The position numbers were made by a program, and so were the translations under genes. A DNA stretch of 64,000 nucleotides, taken from NCBI GenBank assembly GCA_017562135.1, contig QEYB01000003.1, positions 124,001 to 188,000 on the forward strand. Reading direction: 5' to 3'. This DNA comes from Dipylidium caninum. Lineage: Eukaryota > Platyhelminthes > Cestoda > Cyclophyllidea > Dipylidiidae. This document shows, piece by piece, positions 15,001 through 28,800 of the stretch (position 1 is its first letter; each line of letters starts with the position of its first letter). The notes under the pieces were generated by a model. It saw only the letters and a program-made list of their open reading frames with translations. It had not been told where the DNA came from and did no database searches.

Positions 15001-17009
15001 CTTCGGCCACACCGTTGGTATGTCATTTCTACTCTCATTAACCGAAGCTTATCTTATAAACATTATTCATTTCACTAAAATTGGACGTCTCCCTTTTTTA
15101 AATGCGTAGGTGGTGCTGCCGGCGCGATGTCGCGTATTACTGGCACTCTGGGGAAGGGTGTGGCGGCACTCACCCTCGACGACGATTACAAGCGTCGTCG
15201 AAGAGAAGAGATGACCCGGACACCCGACAACTTCGGTGTTGGCATGGCCCGCGGCGGTAAGGGTCTCGTCATGGTAAGTATTCTTTCCTTAATTATGTAT
15301 GTACGTATGCTCGTGTTTTTCGTACCCTGAAATCGCGGATATGGAAAGTCATCCTATTTCCAGCAAAGTTTTGGTATCTTCGCACTATTACTCTAACCTT
15401 AAATTTCCCATTCGTTGAATGTCAGGCTTTCGAATATACAAATAACTATAGGATTGTAATCCAATTATTTTCCCCTATCTGGCAGGGTGTTATCGGCGGT
15501 GTGACGGGTATCATTACACAGCCCATCTCGGGAGCCAAAAAGGAGGGTGTTGAAGGGTTCTTCAAGGGTTTGGGCAAGGGTCTTATCGGCACGGTGGCTC
15601 GACCCGTCTCAGGTATGGTAGATTTCGCCAGCAGTTCTTTCGAGGGCATTCGAAGGTGAGCATCATACCATTCATGGAATCTTTATTACCTGTTTGGACT
15701 GAATCAATTACTGGATTTTATATTTTTTCCAATTTCACTGTTTTTTGTTATCCTCATTCCGCGTTGGCTGTTTTAACTACTAGTGAGATGGAAGTGATTT
15801 TTGGTTTTTTACATCAATATTTTTTTTCGCTTCAAATATTCATTCGCATCGTAGCCATTTCGGAGTGTGATTAAGAATGGATGAGACTCCTAAATGACTT
15901 ATGCTTTTTTATTTTATCATTTCCATTATTGTGATTAGAGCAACCTCCATTTCGAAGGATGTTGCTCCAATTCGACCACCAAGGTTCATCAACTTGGACG
16001 GCGTTATCCGCCCGTACGACCGTAATAAAGCCGAGGGAAATATAATTCTTAGCGTATGTTAATGCCCACCCATTGCACTTATATCTCTTCGAGGGTCGAT
16101 CATTATCACTGTCTGGAATTGTTTCAGCGACTTCGCGACAGATCTGGATCCGAAGAATATGTTTTCCACATACCTTTAAGAAGACATTACGGCGTATGCA
16201 TGCTGACAACAAAGTAAGTCTCTGTTCCCACATTGTTCCCACTGTATGTTTTAAACTAGGTGGTGTGGGTCCGTGGTCATTAAAAGTCTTGAAGTGTTTT
16301 CGGAGGACATTAAATGTTTTCCGAATTAACAAAGGCTAAAATCGGTTAGCAGCTTCATCATAAACTGATCAATAATAAACTGGCTTAAAATTTTCTCCCA
16401 TTACCAGTCACAAACCTTTCGTATAGGCGGATCATGTTGGTGACAACAAACGATATTTTGGGGAGTTGTACAATCGATTGGCAGACTCAACTCTCACAGC
16501 TCAGCGGTTCACCACACAGAAACGCGGGTGGTTTGGAGCTCTCACTGGACAAACCCTCAAAGACCAAGTTGTTCGGTAGTGGATCAAACGTTAAACAAAT
16601 TGATTGCACTCCCAATAATGCCTTGGTAAGACTGCTTCTTTTCCATATCCAATTTATATCCACCCGCTTATTGTACAAATTAGTATGGTTTTGACAATCC
16701 GCGGCAAGTAAAGTCATACGCCAAATCCATTGCATACGCAATCTTATTTGTTATTTTGAGCATTGTATAGCCGTAACTAATCCACCCGCAAGACGATGAA
16801 AAAATAATTGCGACATTTCAAAACATGCTTTTTCCCTTAGACGATAACATGTTCGTACTAAATTTGTAAGACTCAATTTTCGTAAATTTGGAAAACCTTA
16901 CTAATCCCGTTGCTTTTTTTATTAGCAATTGCTTACAAAAATACAGATGATTTTGGATGAAGGACCCGCCGACAAGCAAACTACCCTGTCCCCCAAGAAG
17001 TTCACATAA
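1..17009 (+). CDS. VPS13: VPS13-type bridge lipid transfer protein, 3' portion (5' end outside window)
   Basis: VPS13 proteins form a hydrophobic groove that moves phospholipids between membranes at contact sites. I rebuilt 41 exons: 1-124, 266-334, 437-584, 755-1027, 1228-1397, 1941-2029, 2549-2704, 2819-2946, 3053-3175, 3315-3609, 3903-3979, 4153-4272, 4567-4848, 4947-5219, 5687-5944, 6181-6350, 6531-6897, 7288-7368, 7439-7549, 7694-7795, 8699-8791, 10498-10605, 10761-10847, 10974-11183, 11298-11434, 11608-11740, 11831-11950, 12228-12340, 12669-13057, 13267-13336, 13400-13502, 14019-14144, 14219-14355, 14427-14622, 14942-15017, 15110-15273, 15486-15655, 15939-16053, 16128-16213, 16427-16625, 16926-17009. 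All phases agree, giving 2109 residues from base 3 to TAA. VAB-domain repeats keep the conserved Asn ([30 protein letters not shown]). The C-terminus has [21 protein letters not shown], then a Gly-rich helical block and a PH-like end. It resembles VPS13A/C more than B or D. The first two exons are the least certain. Confidence 0.93.
4849..4946 (+). other. GC-AG intron in VPS13
   Basis: The exon ends in AAG and the intron starts GCAAGT, ending in CTTTAG. Skipping this intron joins KLGK to SFEEAYVSP in phase 0, matching the family. No GT donor nearby keeps both the frame and the homology. Confidence 0.8.
14145..14218 (+). other. Second GC-AG intron in VPS13
   Basis: The exon ends in HISPIK with codon AAG, the intron begins GCAGGT and ends CTGTAG, and the next exon begins MHVSFSLVG. 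This reproduces the conserved family junction (SPIKLHLSVSL in human VPS13A) in phase 0. The GT four bases further in would break the frame. Confidence 0.8.
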
Positions 17010-19140
17010 TTTCTTTCCGTGCAGGTTATTCATCCTTTTCTTAAATCTCTTAATGCATTACATTAACGCTTGGTTTTAATTTCACCTCTCGAATCTCCAA
17101 CACCACATGTTCACTGTGCCTTAGAAAATCTCGATCACTTTATTTCATACGTGCCCCGTACTTGTCTAAATAGCACGCAAAAAGAAGGCATACTTGTGAA
17201 TAGCGGGATAATAATGGTGTTGGGTAATTATCGTATTGATAGGCTGTTTCGAGTGAGAAATATGCATGAATGCTAACTTTGAGGCTTCGGTAACTCATTT
17301 ATATCGCCTAATAGGGTAATGAAAGCATCATGAGTTTTTATCGAGCCTATTGCCTTCCTTAAGTTGCATTACCTCAGCGGAATGAATGGAATCTTATTAG
17401 TAAGATAAGGAAAGCATTAATGCAAATTGTGTAGTTTACTATCTTTCAACACGATACTGTTTCAAGGGGTATAGTCGGTGCCTGGGAAAACATAAATGGC
17501 CGCCAATTGCTTATGCATCAAAGTATTCCGAAGCTACTTTACCGGAATATGGCGCCGAAGCGGAAATCGGTCTCACTTCTAATCTATGATAAAACCGGAA
17601 GTTCTGGGAAGGTTGACAGCAATGTTGCAAGGTGTGCAAGAAGCAAAGCAGTATTCGGTCCCCCTATTTACTTTGGTTTGTCAATTGTATGGCCATATAT
17701 TTTATAATGTTAGCGTTCTCAGCCATTTCGTCCCTTTATGTCGCCGTTCCTTCAAAAGCCATTGGAAATAGTAAATTCAGGACAACGGAATCCTTTCTAA
17801 TCGGAAAAATATGCTTTTAATTCACCCATCATACTTACAAGACGCAAAGCCCAGAAAGAAATAAGGCTGGTGGGAAGCGTGTGTTTTTGAAATGCGATTC
17901 GTTAATCAGGTTAGAGCCTTTGTGAATCCAAAATGAAATTGTTCATTCACGATAAAAGCGGAGGGGAATATCATTTCTTAATTTGTAGGTGGTTTATTTT
18001 TTTAAGTTCATAATGGATGCGAATATCAAGGTGGTCATTATTCATTATGGACGGATAAATACATAGAAAGGAATTAGTTAAAGCACACACTTCCTCAGGT
18101 TCTACCTTTATAATACCAGTGCATTACGAAGGGTTCATTTTTTGCAGAATCGCAGCAGGCGTCAAAGAAGGTTCTGCATAATTTTTTTAAAAAACATCCA
18201 TAGATGTGGCACGGCCAAGAAATATGCTGTCTCTATTTAATAGAATGGGTCTTTTAATAATTGTTATCGATGAGAGAGAAATACTTAGTAGTGCTTATTT
18301 CCCGTACACAAATCATGTACTCATGACCTTAGCAACTATATGAAGGTTACAAATTACTATGACTCTCCATTCGTATTCATCGGATGTGTGAGCCCATTTA
18401 ATGGTGGGTGGTAAAATGACTATGGGTTCGGGGAAAAAGAGGCTGCTGAGTGAATTTGTACAATTCTGCAATAGAGTATTTCATTTTATCACATACACAT
18501 GACGCGGTGAAGTATTACAACGGGTGGCGTTGCTTCGAATGCCGGTATAGTAGATGTCGCACACAAACGTAAATAGTTTTACAACATTTTAGATATTCTG
18601 CACTCCTCATTTAATGTGAGTGTCTGTTTAAAGTTGTGCTTATCCTCGAAGTAATGGACGAAAGACTGCATGTGGGTTAAGTCCTTACTTAAGTTTAGCG
18701 AGAATACTCCAAAAGGTTCTTTCTATTTATCAAAAATTTTTTGCGCAGCGGAAAAGATTTTACGCTAATTAGAATACTCAGAAGTGCTTGGATACATACG
18801 TAATGTGAAATATATAAATTGATAAATAAACTAAATTAGTCGCTAATTCAAGCCTCGTGTATTTGAGGAAATATTTCGTGATCATGCAGGAAGTTAAAAG
18901 TTCAACGGCTGATAATCTTTATTGCTATGGAATTTTATAAACCGAGGACAAACGAATCACTTTATGCCTTTTAGCCCAGGTTAGTGGGGATCTGTTTCTG
19001 TACTGCACACGGAAATCCTTACGGTATCTTAGCTGGAGTGCTTTTCTTAGACCGTGAACCTGTTACGTGTTCGTGCATTTACGTAGTTAATACACATTTT
19101 TCTGGGTTAAAATTGACCTTTTTTGCTTTTACCTAACCAG
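17010..19140. other. Intergenic stretch between VPS13 and the MITF-like gene
   Basis: This holds the VPS13 3' untranslated region and presumably the 5' region of the MITF-like gene. Short open frames occur near 17507-17820 but none has family motifs, and only weak splice-like signals flank them. I see no RNA gene or repeat. An undetected 5' exon of the MITF-like gene may lie here, because that gene has no convincing start codon in its first recognised exons. Confidence 0.5.
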
Positions 19141-19228
19141 TATAGTAGTAATAAGCTTGCTTTTGCGTCGTCTTCCAGTAAGAAGAATTTCCGCGATGCT
19201 GTAGCTGATTTCGTTACTTGTACTGTAG
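19141..19228 (+). CDS. Possible 5' exon of the MITF/TFEB-like gene
   Basis: An acceptor-like CCTAACCAG precedes position 19141 and a donor GTAATA follows 19228. The exon is open (YSSNKLAFASSSSKKNF and so on) and ends in phase 1, exactly what the next exon at 19814 needs. It has no start codon and no recognisable motif, so the assignment rests on splice sites and phase only. Confidence 0.35.
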
Positions 19229-19813
19229 GTAATACAGAGTGTATATATTTCTAAATGCATGTGTGAGTTATGTGTGTGTGTACTGGTGTTCGATTTGCGA
19301 ATCATCCGCTGAATACGCCTTTAGAAAACACTTTCTTACCTACGAGGCTTGTCGCTCATTGATAGGATATTATGAACCCACTGTTCATCAAAGTAGGTTA
19401 TTTTAGCATCCCTGTTTTTTTTGATATGACGTCATTTACACGTTTATTGTTTTTGAGTAATTTGAACGCTGCTCTTATTTGGAATATGCATCAGCCGCTA
19501 CACATATTTCTCTTCCAAAATTAATCTGACAGTTATGAAATCGATAAACAAATTCTCCGTCGTTTATCTGCTTTATTTCTTTAACGCCTTTGACTCTTAT
19601 CATAACTGGCTTTATTTGATATAGGAAGAAGGTAGATTCTCGGGGATTTCTCAAGAACTCTCAAAATCTGGGTGTTCTTTTTCTCTCCTTGGGAGACGGA
19701 GCCTCTCTTGTAAATTAATGTCTGTCGGTGAGGTTATTAATGACATGTTAGGCATTGCTTGCTTAGTTATAAAATGTAAAGTATCAGGGATTATGAACGT
19801 TTTTATTCACCAG

Positions 19814-22800
19814 AGTCTCAAACATTGGCAACATCTCAACATCGAGATCAGGCGCCAAACAATCACTATCCTCCATTTGTTCACTCACCAGAACATCAAG
19901 GAATCCCAATTAACTACCAGATTAGTAGTTCCGATTATCGTCCCCGTTTTCCTTCTCGTCCGATTTGTGTTGGTACCGTTGGTGTTAGCGAAAGAGATTC
20001 GGCTCTTCAATTCTCTACAGATCTGAGCAACCGCGCTAGCGAGCTCGATTTTCACCTCATGAACATCGACCCGAATATGTCACCATCGTCTGGCATTACA
20101 TCGGTTTGTTCAGCATTCCGACTTCAATTTTGGGTCTACAGTTTTATTAATCTGACATCATCGTCTATTATTAATGCATTTTCTGCGACGAAAAACTGGT
20201 TTTTCATGAATTTAATCCAGTGTTTAGGTTTTCAATTATTTATCCACCACATATCCTCTGCCGTTGTGTTGACTGAGTTAGTAATTTGCTAATAACTTAA
20301 AATTCTCTTTTTACCTGCAGCCCGTGGATTTGGGTTTCACTAACATCGGCGATGAACAGAGTATCGACAATATTGACCTCAACAATATTACCCCTTCAAT
20401 TAAACTTACCTCATCCGTGAGTTTCTACTATATGGTTTTTAATTCAGGAGTTATTCTATAGGTTTTATAAAATAATCCCATTATGTTTCCATCTATATCT
20501 TGCTCCTGAAGTTTTTCAAATCAGGTCTGTTTCGTTACTGCGTAATTAAAACATTATCAAGTGTCCTAGTTTTCCACTTGCTTTTAATCCTCTCTAGAGA
20601 ATATTCTTGGGATAAAAATTAAAACACAATTATGACAAATTTTACACGACGCTTTTTCTTCACCCTTTTATGTATTTTATGTAGTTTGGTAGTTCTACCT
20701 AAAAATTTAAGGAGTCCAACAATAGCGAAATCGGGTGAAAGTTTTGGTTTTTTGATCTTGTAAGCTGAACACATCCGTGATAGAAATGTAACCCTCTGAA
20801 TAGTAGATATCCTTCTCACTGATCGATTGTTTGACTGGAAGTTGATTCAGATATTATTATTTTGCTTTTATAAAACCTGGTGTCCACAGATTTTGATTAC
20901 CGAACATAATACTGTTGTGAGTATGGTAAGACTCGGAATCTGGTACTCAGCGCTACTTTTGAAGTATGTGCCTTGTCAAGTTGCATTGTCAAATGAGACT
21001 ATCGCATTAGTCACATTCCCTCATTTTTGGCATTGGTTTCTTAACTATCTAGTGCTTAAACTGTTAAACTGCGTGAGATTAATTGATTTGGTATAAGAAT
21101 TATAATAACCTGTGATTCGTTTGTTTTTCTTCAAAAAGCTGACTCTTTTGGGACCAAGTGATTATTCCCCTGGGGGCGACAATGACGGTGGCGCAAGCGG
21201 CAGCAGCCGTCAATGTAAGCCTCTGATCAAAAGCGACACATCGAAAGGCAGCGGAAGCAGTGGAGGTTTTGGTGCAAATGAAATCCCATCCGCCTCCTGT
21301 CCAGCGGAAAGCAGCGGCGCTGCTTACCTTACTGGCACGGGACCACTTGAGAGTCCAACAGGTGCGCTAAGCATCCCTCGGCCTGGAGGTGGCGGGGGCA
21401 ACGCTTCAGGTGGTAGTGGAGGCAGCAGTGTTACCGGTATCTGGGGTGGCAGCAGCCTTGCCAGTTTATCCGGTGCTCCCAACCTTCCTATGCTCTCGGG
21501 CAATGCCCCAAATAGCGATAATCAGCGTGTTGCTATGATCAGGGCTCGCAGCAAAAAGGACAGTCATAACCGAAGTAAGCTCTTCTGTTCGTCCACTCAC
21601 GCACTCACAAAAGCATTACCGCCTAGTTTATTGGTGAGATGACGTAGTCAATTCAGCAATTTGAACTGTCTGGCATAAAACCTGAGGCCATTTTGGTTCT
21701 GAAGCTGATAAGGTATTACGACTTTTTTAGATTCCTATTTTGAAATAATCCTACGGTACTGTGGCGTTTAGTATGATGTACTATAGATCTATGAATGGTA
21801 CATTAGCTACTGCCGCTTTAAAATCGTTTGTCCTGATCTCTCAATCTATATGTATTGGGGTGTGGTTGGTAAACCGCATCACTTCTTGCCTCTTATAATC
21901 CAATGAGAGCTATTAGATGCAATCTTAAGATTATTCTGTCATGCGGCAAAATTTATTCTTGAGAGTAGGGTATAGTCGCTATGCAAATTGCTCATTTTAA
22001 GAAGGCATTAAGCATTTCCTTAACATAGCTTCTGCTTATAAACTCGGCGGAATGTTTGAAATAATATATCGTCTTCCGTGATCGACCGCAACGACGTCTA
22101 GTCAACCTGGATTCCGACTGTGCGCATGCATTCAATTTTTTTTTCATAAAGGCGCTCTCTTCTCGGCTTCGTTCTCACATTGTTTTCCGTTATCACATGG
22201 TGACACCGCAGATTTGATCATGTCTACATATCCATTTGATTTGCTCTTTTCTCTATTTTCGTGGCTTTTAACCAAAACAATTTTGAGTTAAAGGTTAAAC
22301 TATATTTTAATAGGAAGTCTTTTAATATGACTGATGCTCCATTCGTCTTTTTAAACATTTTGCTTTTCACTTATGTGGACAAATGGGTCAAGACTGGAAC
22401 GGTCCTTATAAAAAGCTAACTGTGCACGTGGAGACTATTATTATGATTTAGAAAGTGCCTTTCTTTAGACCCTAACTTTATCAAATTGAAAATCGTCGCG
22501 GCAATTGACTAGGCAAATTATATCTTAGTTAGTTATATTTAAACCTTGATGTAGACTCCCTGCTAGTCACTATACTTGAACTTGCTCAGTTTTCTTCTTA
22601 CTTTTAGAAAAACTGAACGAGCTCTTTTGACGACTTTTAAGGAGCCTGTGCTATTGAAGGAATTGATGCGTAGATTCATTCTAAGTAGTGTTCCTGCCAA
22701 GATGTTAGGGGTGGTAGGTAGTTAGTGATGAATTCGACATTGTGTTTAACCTGTTACTCTATAAAAGTACTGCAATATCTTTCAAATTTCTTTAGTTTTT

Positions 22801-25800
22801 GAAAATCCTCACTATTCCATCAATGCTAATGCCTCTTTTCGGAACACTAAAAAACGCGTTTTATTGTGTTTTCTTCGGAAACGACATATTTTTATAAATA
22901 AGGTAATTTAACTTTGGAACGGTTATCTCCTTGACTTATTTATCACTATGTTTATAATTCATTAGTTTCTCTTGAACTAAGTTGTCAGTATTTAGGGTTT
23001 ACTATGCGTGATAGATCAGAACTAACCCGACTCCATTGCTAAGTCGTGTATATTTATCTGTTCTTGATCAAAGTAGTGCTGTGCCCATCTGGTTTTATGC
23101 TGAAAACTAATGTCCACTGCGCGTTACGTAAAAGTAAAAATTTGGCTGAGGTAAACATTGAAGATCTTAAAAACTGTTTAGGCGTTTGCAACTGTCGTTA
23201 GAATGTTTTAAACCTCCTTTTTTGCTGTCGTCATATCAACTTCATTGACAAGAATATGCGCAGGAGGTTACGCAAATGGTCAAGACTATTCTTTATTGTA
23301 ATTTAGATAGCCTAATTCCTTTTTAATGCTTTGAGAAATAGGTATATTTTAGCCTATTTTGTATATGTGTATTATCTACAACGGTCTTTTCCTCATCACT
23401 AACTGCGATAGCCACATGGCCTTGTGCTGCTTTCGTGTTTAATCTACTCTTCATACTTTGAACACTACATTTGTTAAAGGTCTCACTGTTATTATGCAAT
23501 ATTTATCGCCAACTTCCTGAGCCTTTTAGCGCTACCTGCTTGATCAAGTTACCATGCCAGAATATTCTTAAGAAGTAATTAGGCTTTAGTACTTACCTTA
23601 AAATCGTTGGTAACATGCTAGCTTTCTTTTTCGTTAAGCGACGTCTGTTCTATCATATTTTCTACCAGTAACTGTGGTCTCGCGTCCAAGTCTAGACTTC
23701 TACATTGATATTTATCACAATCGTTTGTATTTGGTTAAGTGGTTTCTCTTCATTAATTACTAGTCAATTTTTTCAAAGTATTCATTGAATGAGAAGTTAT
23801 TTTTTAGTACTTTAAAAATGATTTCTTCAACATCACCGTATGTAAGCAGTCTTCTTAGGCGTTAGTTTTTAACAGTCGAAATCTGGGACTATACCTCTTG
23901 TCGTTTTTTTAGAATTTACTTTATAATGATAACTACTACTGTTCAGGAGGATGTGCCGACTACCAGTGAAATTGAATAATTCGCTGATCTGCATGAGTTA
24001 AGGTGTACGTGGTGCTTTTGGGGCTGATTGCGTAACTTTTTTCCTATTGTCAGTAAGAAAAGTGTTTTTCAGGTGCTTTTGATGAATTTTATATCCGCAG
24101 TACGTTGAGCTTGTACTTTGAGCTCAGTTTATTTTAAGATTATCCAGAGTTTAGCACACTGACGGCATGCTACTGTCACTATTTTTTCTTTCGTTGGATT
24201 TTCTATGTCAAACCATTTATAACCGACTTGTTTGCCGTTATTTTTTGTACATGCTCTTTTAGAGCATGGAAGCTTGAAGTACTGTTGCCATAACCTGTTT
24301 TTTTTTAAGATTGACCGCACTTGTTCTTATTCTCTATACACGTAAGTAGATTTTATGGTAAGACATAGGAGTTCCCCTAGTTTGCCAGAAGTGATTGAGA
24401 TTTTGGTTGAATCATTACTTTTACCTTTGTTTACTATCTACGGTATTGTTTTATTAAATTTGTACTTTTAGTTGAGAGGAAACGACGTGATTATATTAAT
24501 TGTCAAATCACAGAGCTGGGGACCCTACTCCCTGAAGAAATGTTTCGCGAGAAGTAAGCCTTCCGTTATTTTCCCCTTTGCTTTGCTTCAATCATCGGTT
24601 GTTTTCATTTACTCTTCACTTTGTGTACGCCATTTATCGTCGACTTAAAAGTACTCAACTGGCAAGGGATATTATGTTACTCTGCTCCTGCATTTAAGTA
24701 AACAACTATTTTCCCTCTTTAAGGGACTTATCTTTGCTTTTGTCTTCAACTATGGACGAAAATTTATTATTGTTGATTCATCGAAACCGTTCGAGAGACT
24801 ACTTATCTATTGTCCTCACCAACTTTCTAGCTTCTCGATTCAACCATCTCGTTAAAAATGGAAGGGTAACTGACGTTCTGTACGAGTGACCAGTCTGAAT
24901 AATATTAGTGTAATTCAGTGCCTAACTGAGCAGTTGATTTAGTAGCGCTTCGCAAAACAAATTTGTATGTTCCTACTAATCTAGCGTTCTCACTTATAAT
25001 GTTCATCAATAATCCTCTTTCAATTTGCTTTATGTCCCCTAGATACTGAAATTAAAACCGAAGTGTTCACCGCATCAATGTTTTAGACCGCATTAGTGAC
25101 ATTCGGTCATCATGAGTTTTCCAGGGTACTTAGTTTCCGAATGGATATTTGCTCTCTAAGTTCTATCTTCATGTTACAAAAGCCGGTATGAGGCAACGTA
25201 ATATCATCTTCGGTCTATCAAATCTGTCTTTTAGGTCAACAGACAAACGCTGAAATTCCATTTCATGTGACACATGGGACTATAATTTTTTCTTCAAACT
25301 TCTTCCCTTTATCTCATATTAGCGGTCTCTGTCTTCTTCTTCTTAGAGAATGCGATTCATTAATTAAGCATAATTTCATTACTTCACTGTTAACAGTCTG
25401 GACTAACTTGGAGTTTTTTAACATTTTAACGACTTGAATTCAAATTACTTGGTTGGTTTCGGCTTCCAACGATTGATGTTGATTTACCTTGTCCAGACCT
25501 ATGATTTTTAGATGAGCGAAGGTAATTAAAATGAACCAAAATTACATTGCTTCGGTTGTCACCGTCAACAGAGAGGTAATAACCAGGCATCCCCATGGAG
25601 TGCCACCTATCGAAACTTCCATTCTCCGACGAACCCGATCTGTGTCGCTGAGCATTAGCGCTAGAAAACAAATAACTCACTTTTAGGGAGCATTTGTAAA
25701 GTAAACAAACTTCCCTCCTCCCAACAGGGGAAAATTCTTTCGGGGGGGAATAGAGTGAGGGAGAAAATTTGCAAACTCGTTTATTTAAGACGGGTTTTCA

Positions 25801-28800
25801 CAAATGTTTAAATTATGATTAAGACTTTATTGCTACCAATAAATACGTTTTTGCCAAGATCGGCGAGCGTATTTTCGGACAGGTAGCTCCATTTCTTGTG
25901 ACATTTCATGCGAACAAAATCACCTTTTTTCTGTTTATTTAAGGTGCTTATCCGACAATGCATTTTATCAACGCTCCGATGACAAATTAGTTTGTTGCAG
26001 CAGAGTTCCCCCTAAACTTTACCTTTAATCGGCAGTAAAACAGGTGATCTTAGGTCGGCAATGCTTATCCCTCTTATTCCTCCGTTGCTCTTGTTGATGA
26101 CCCCCCAGAAAGAGACTATTGGTCTTGGAAAGTGAGCAGATGCGTAGGTCATGGTACGCTAGTTGCCTCTCCTTCTCTCAAGGGTAATCACTTTCCATTA
26201 TGCAATATTGAATAGACAGATTGCATTTAATGACGCATGCTTTGTACCTCTTTTTTATCAATAAGCGATCTGAGGATTATACAGCGGAGAGGGAGGCATT
26301 CATGTTCGTGACAATGGTGCCCACGTTAAAATATGGCATTAGCAATTAGTTATGAATGTGCAATCTGAAGATTGTTGGGAGGCATGTCTATTATGTAATA
26401 TACATCAAATATAACGGTCTATCTTGCAAATGCACTTCGCATTCTCCCCCAATCCCTTCTCATTTTATCACTCATTTGTTAAACCGATTTTACCTTACAT
26501 GAAAATGTTTTCATTGGAGAGCTAATGCGTTACTGCGAGACAAAAATTTAAGGTTTAAAATCACAATCGTTAATTTTCGTGGCCTAGCCTTCTTCTTTAA
26601 TGCGGTAAACAGTTTTCTGTACCGCCTGAAGCTGTTTTTGGTTTACTGAATCCCATATTTTTTGTGTTAAGCACGTGATTTAACCTGCGTTTTCCCTTAC
26701 ACTGCGTAACTACTGTTGACAAACTGTTCATTGCAGACACCAATTTATTCCTCATTTATGCTATTCTTATCTTTACGAACCTTAGCAGTAAGGTTTGTAT
26801 CCTCATAGTGCACTCTATGAATGTATAAGATTAAGGTCATCAAAATTAGAAGTATTTTAAATGCAGACATAAGCGATGTGAAGAAAGTTTGAGAGGGTGA
26901 TTTGGGGAGCAAATTCGGCACGATGTTCTTTTCTTGGTCGATATGGAGGTTTTTCGCTCCATTGGAAATTCATTTGGTGTTTAACATAAAGTCACACTTA
27001 TTATGTAATACTACTTCTAATTTACAACAATGCGAGACGCATAAGAATGAATGTATATTCTTCTCCAACTTGTTCCCTCTTTGCATTTAAGTAAGATTAT
27101 CATTTTCTGAATCCCAAGGAGCGTCGGGGTGCGTACTCACCCCCTTGCGTGCCGAACCGATATGCGACTGACAGTGCTTTAGTATTGCAAAAATCTCTTG
27201 AGTAAATGTTCTTCATGCATATTGTGCTTCGCATTCGCCTAGTATCGGATTAATCTGATTGTAAGAAGGTTTATGTGTACAAACGATTGAGACAGCTCAA
27301 TTACTAGGCTGGCCCGCATGGATTTACCTCTCGAAAAGGCAAAAGATGTCTCGAGGCGAAAAATTCGATGTAAAATTTACGACATGGGCTAGAGCCAGGC
27401 AAAATTGCATTTTACCGCTTGCCAATAATATGACTTAACGATTTGTTTTCCGGTTCTTTGATACATGGCCTACCTGTGTTTTATTTGGTGTTCACTTTCA
27501 TCATACCTTTCAAATGCCATCTATTTATTGTCACTTTTGTTAAGCACAAATAATTTGTGTCAAATAATTCACGTAACCCCCTTCTGTGTGTCTTCTCACC
27601 ATTTGTCATATAGTTGAGTCGGTTTTAACGATGATTGCGAAAGGTGGCCTCCCCCCCATCCCTTTATCACTATCATTCACATACTTTAATCGTAACGTTT
27701 TATTACAACATTGTCCTATGGAGCTCAAGTATTGGTAAAATGATCCATTGACAACCGATGTATAAAACTTAAAATCGTGCTTGTTGGAATTCAACCTCTT
27801 ATCTCTGAGTGCAGATCAAAGGATATATTCTCCACTCTATCACTGAATATCGTAAGAGCGGGCTTTGTGATTTTAACATCGTTCTTTGCAAAGATTTGCT
27901 TTCCTAAACAAACTGGGAATATTTTCGCATGGGCACCAAACGAAATCTACAGCATACGGATTCATATCAGCTCCTTATGTCTGTTAAACCATGGAGCGCC
28001 TGCCCTCACTTCTTCCAATCCTTCGCGTTTTTTACCTTAACCTAGGCCAATAGGTCGTCGCCTTCCTCCCTCCTCCTGTTATTTTGCCATATTACACTCT
28101 TTTGAAGTTTATATTATGCAAAGCCGTATACACCGTTATCAGTCTTATTGTTTCTCGTATTTTACACTTCATTTAATCATTTGTCTTGACTAATGAGACC
28201 TCCCTAAGTTTACAATAACACCTTAGTAATGACTTATTTGCCCTTTTTAAACTTTAAACTCTTGCAGATTTATCGCATCAAAATTACGATTGTATTTGAT
28301 AAGACCAGAGTTGATAACTTACTTACTACAGATACTAAGCTGTCTTTTTGTGTATTTAGCGACTGCAAGAAGAATAAGGGTAGTATTTTGAGAAACTCTG
28401 TTGAATATATATCGGCTTTGCAACGCGAAAATCAGTGCTATGCCGGTCTCTACAACGAAGCAAATCTTGCCAACACCGTCATCGACCGCATGATGAAGCG
28501 CATTCAGGTGAGGTTCTGATAACGTAGCTGCCACATTCCTTTTTCTCTTGGCGCTATTACCGCAAGTTACCAACTTGGCTTAGCGCAAAATGCCTGCAAT
28601 GCCATCCCGTAGCGCGGCGCTGACTCGCGAGATTTTACCGTTAAACCTTAAAAAACCCTATTTACCTCGTTCTTAATCAATACGGAACACCTCCGTCGCT
28701 AAGCAATACGGAACACCTCCGTCGCTAAGCACTTAGTGCAATATTTATACAATAATATGACTTTTTTAGGATCTGGAGTTGCTTTTGCCACCAGAGTACT

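Noticed and set aside
24129..24320. Minus-strand ORF of 63 codons with CxxC-like end
   Set aside because: Lys-rich composition is what the reverse of T-rich intron DNA gives. There are no splice signals, and part of it is the 24250-24268 palindrome.
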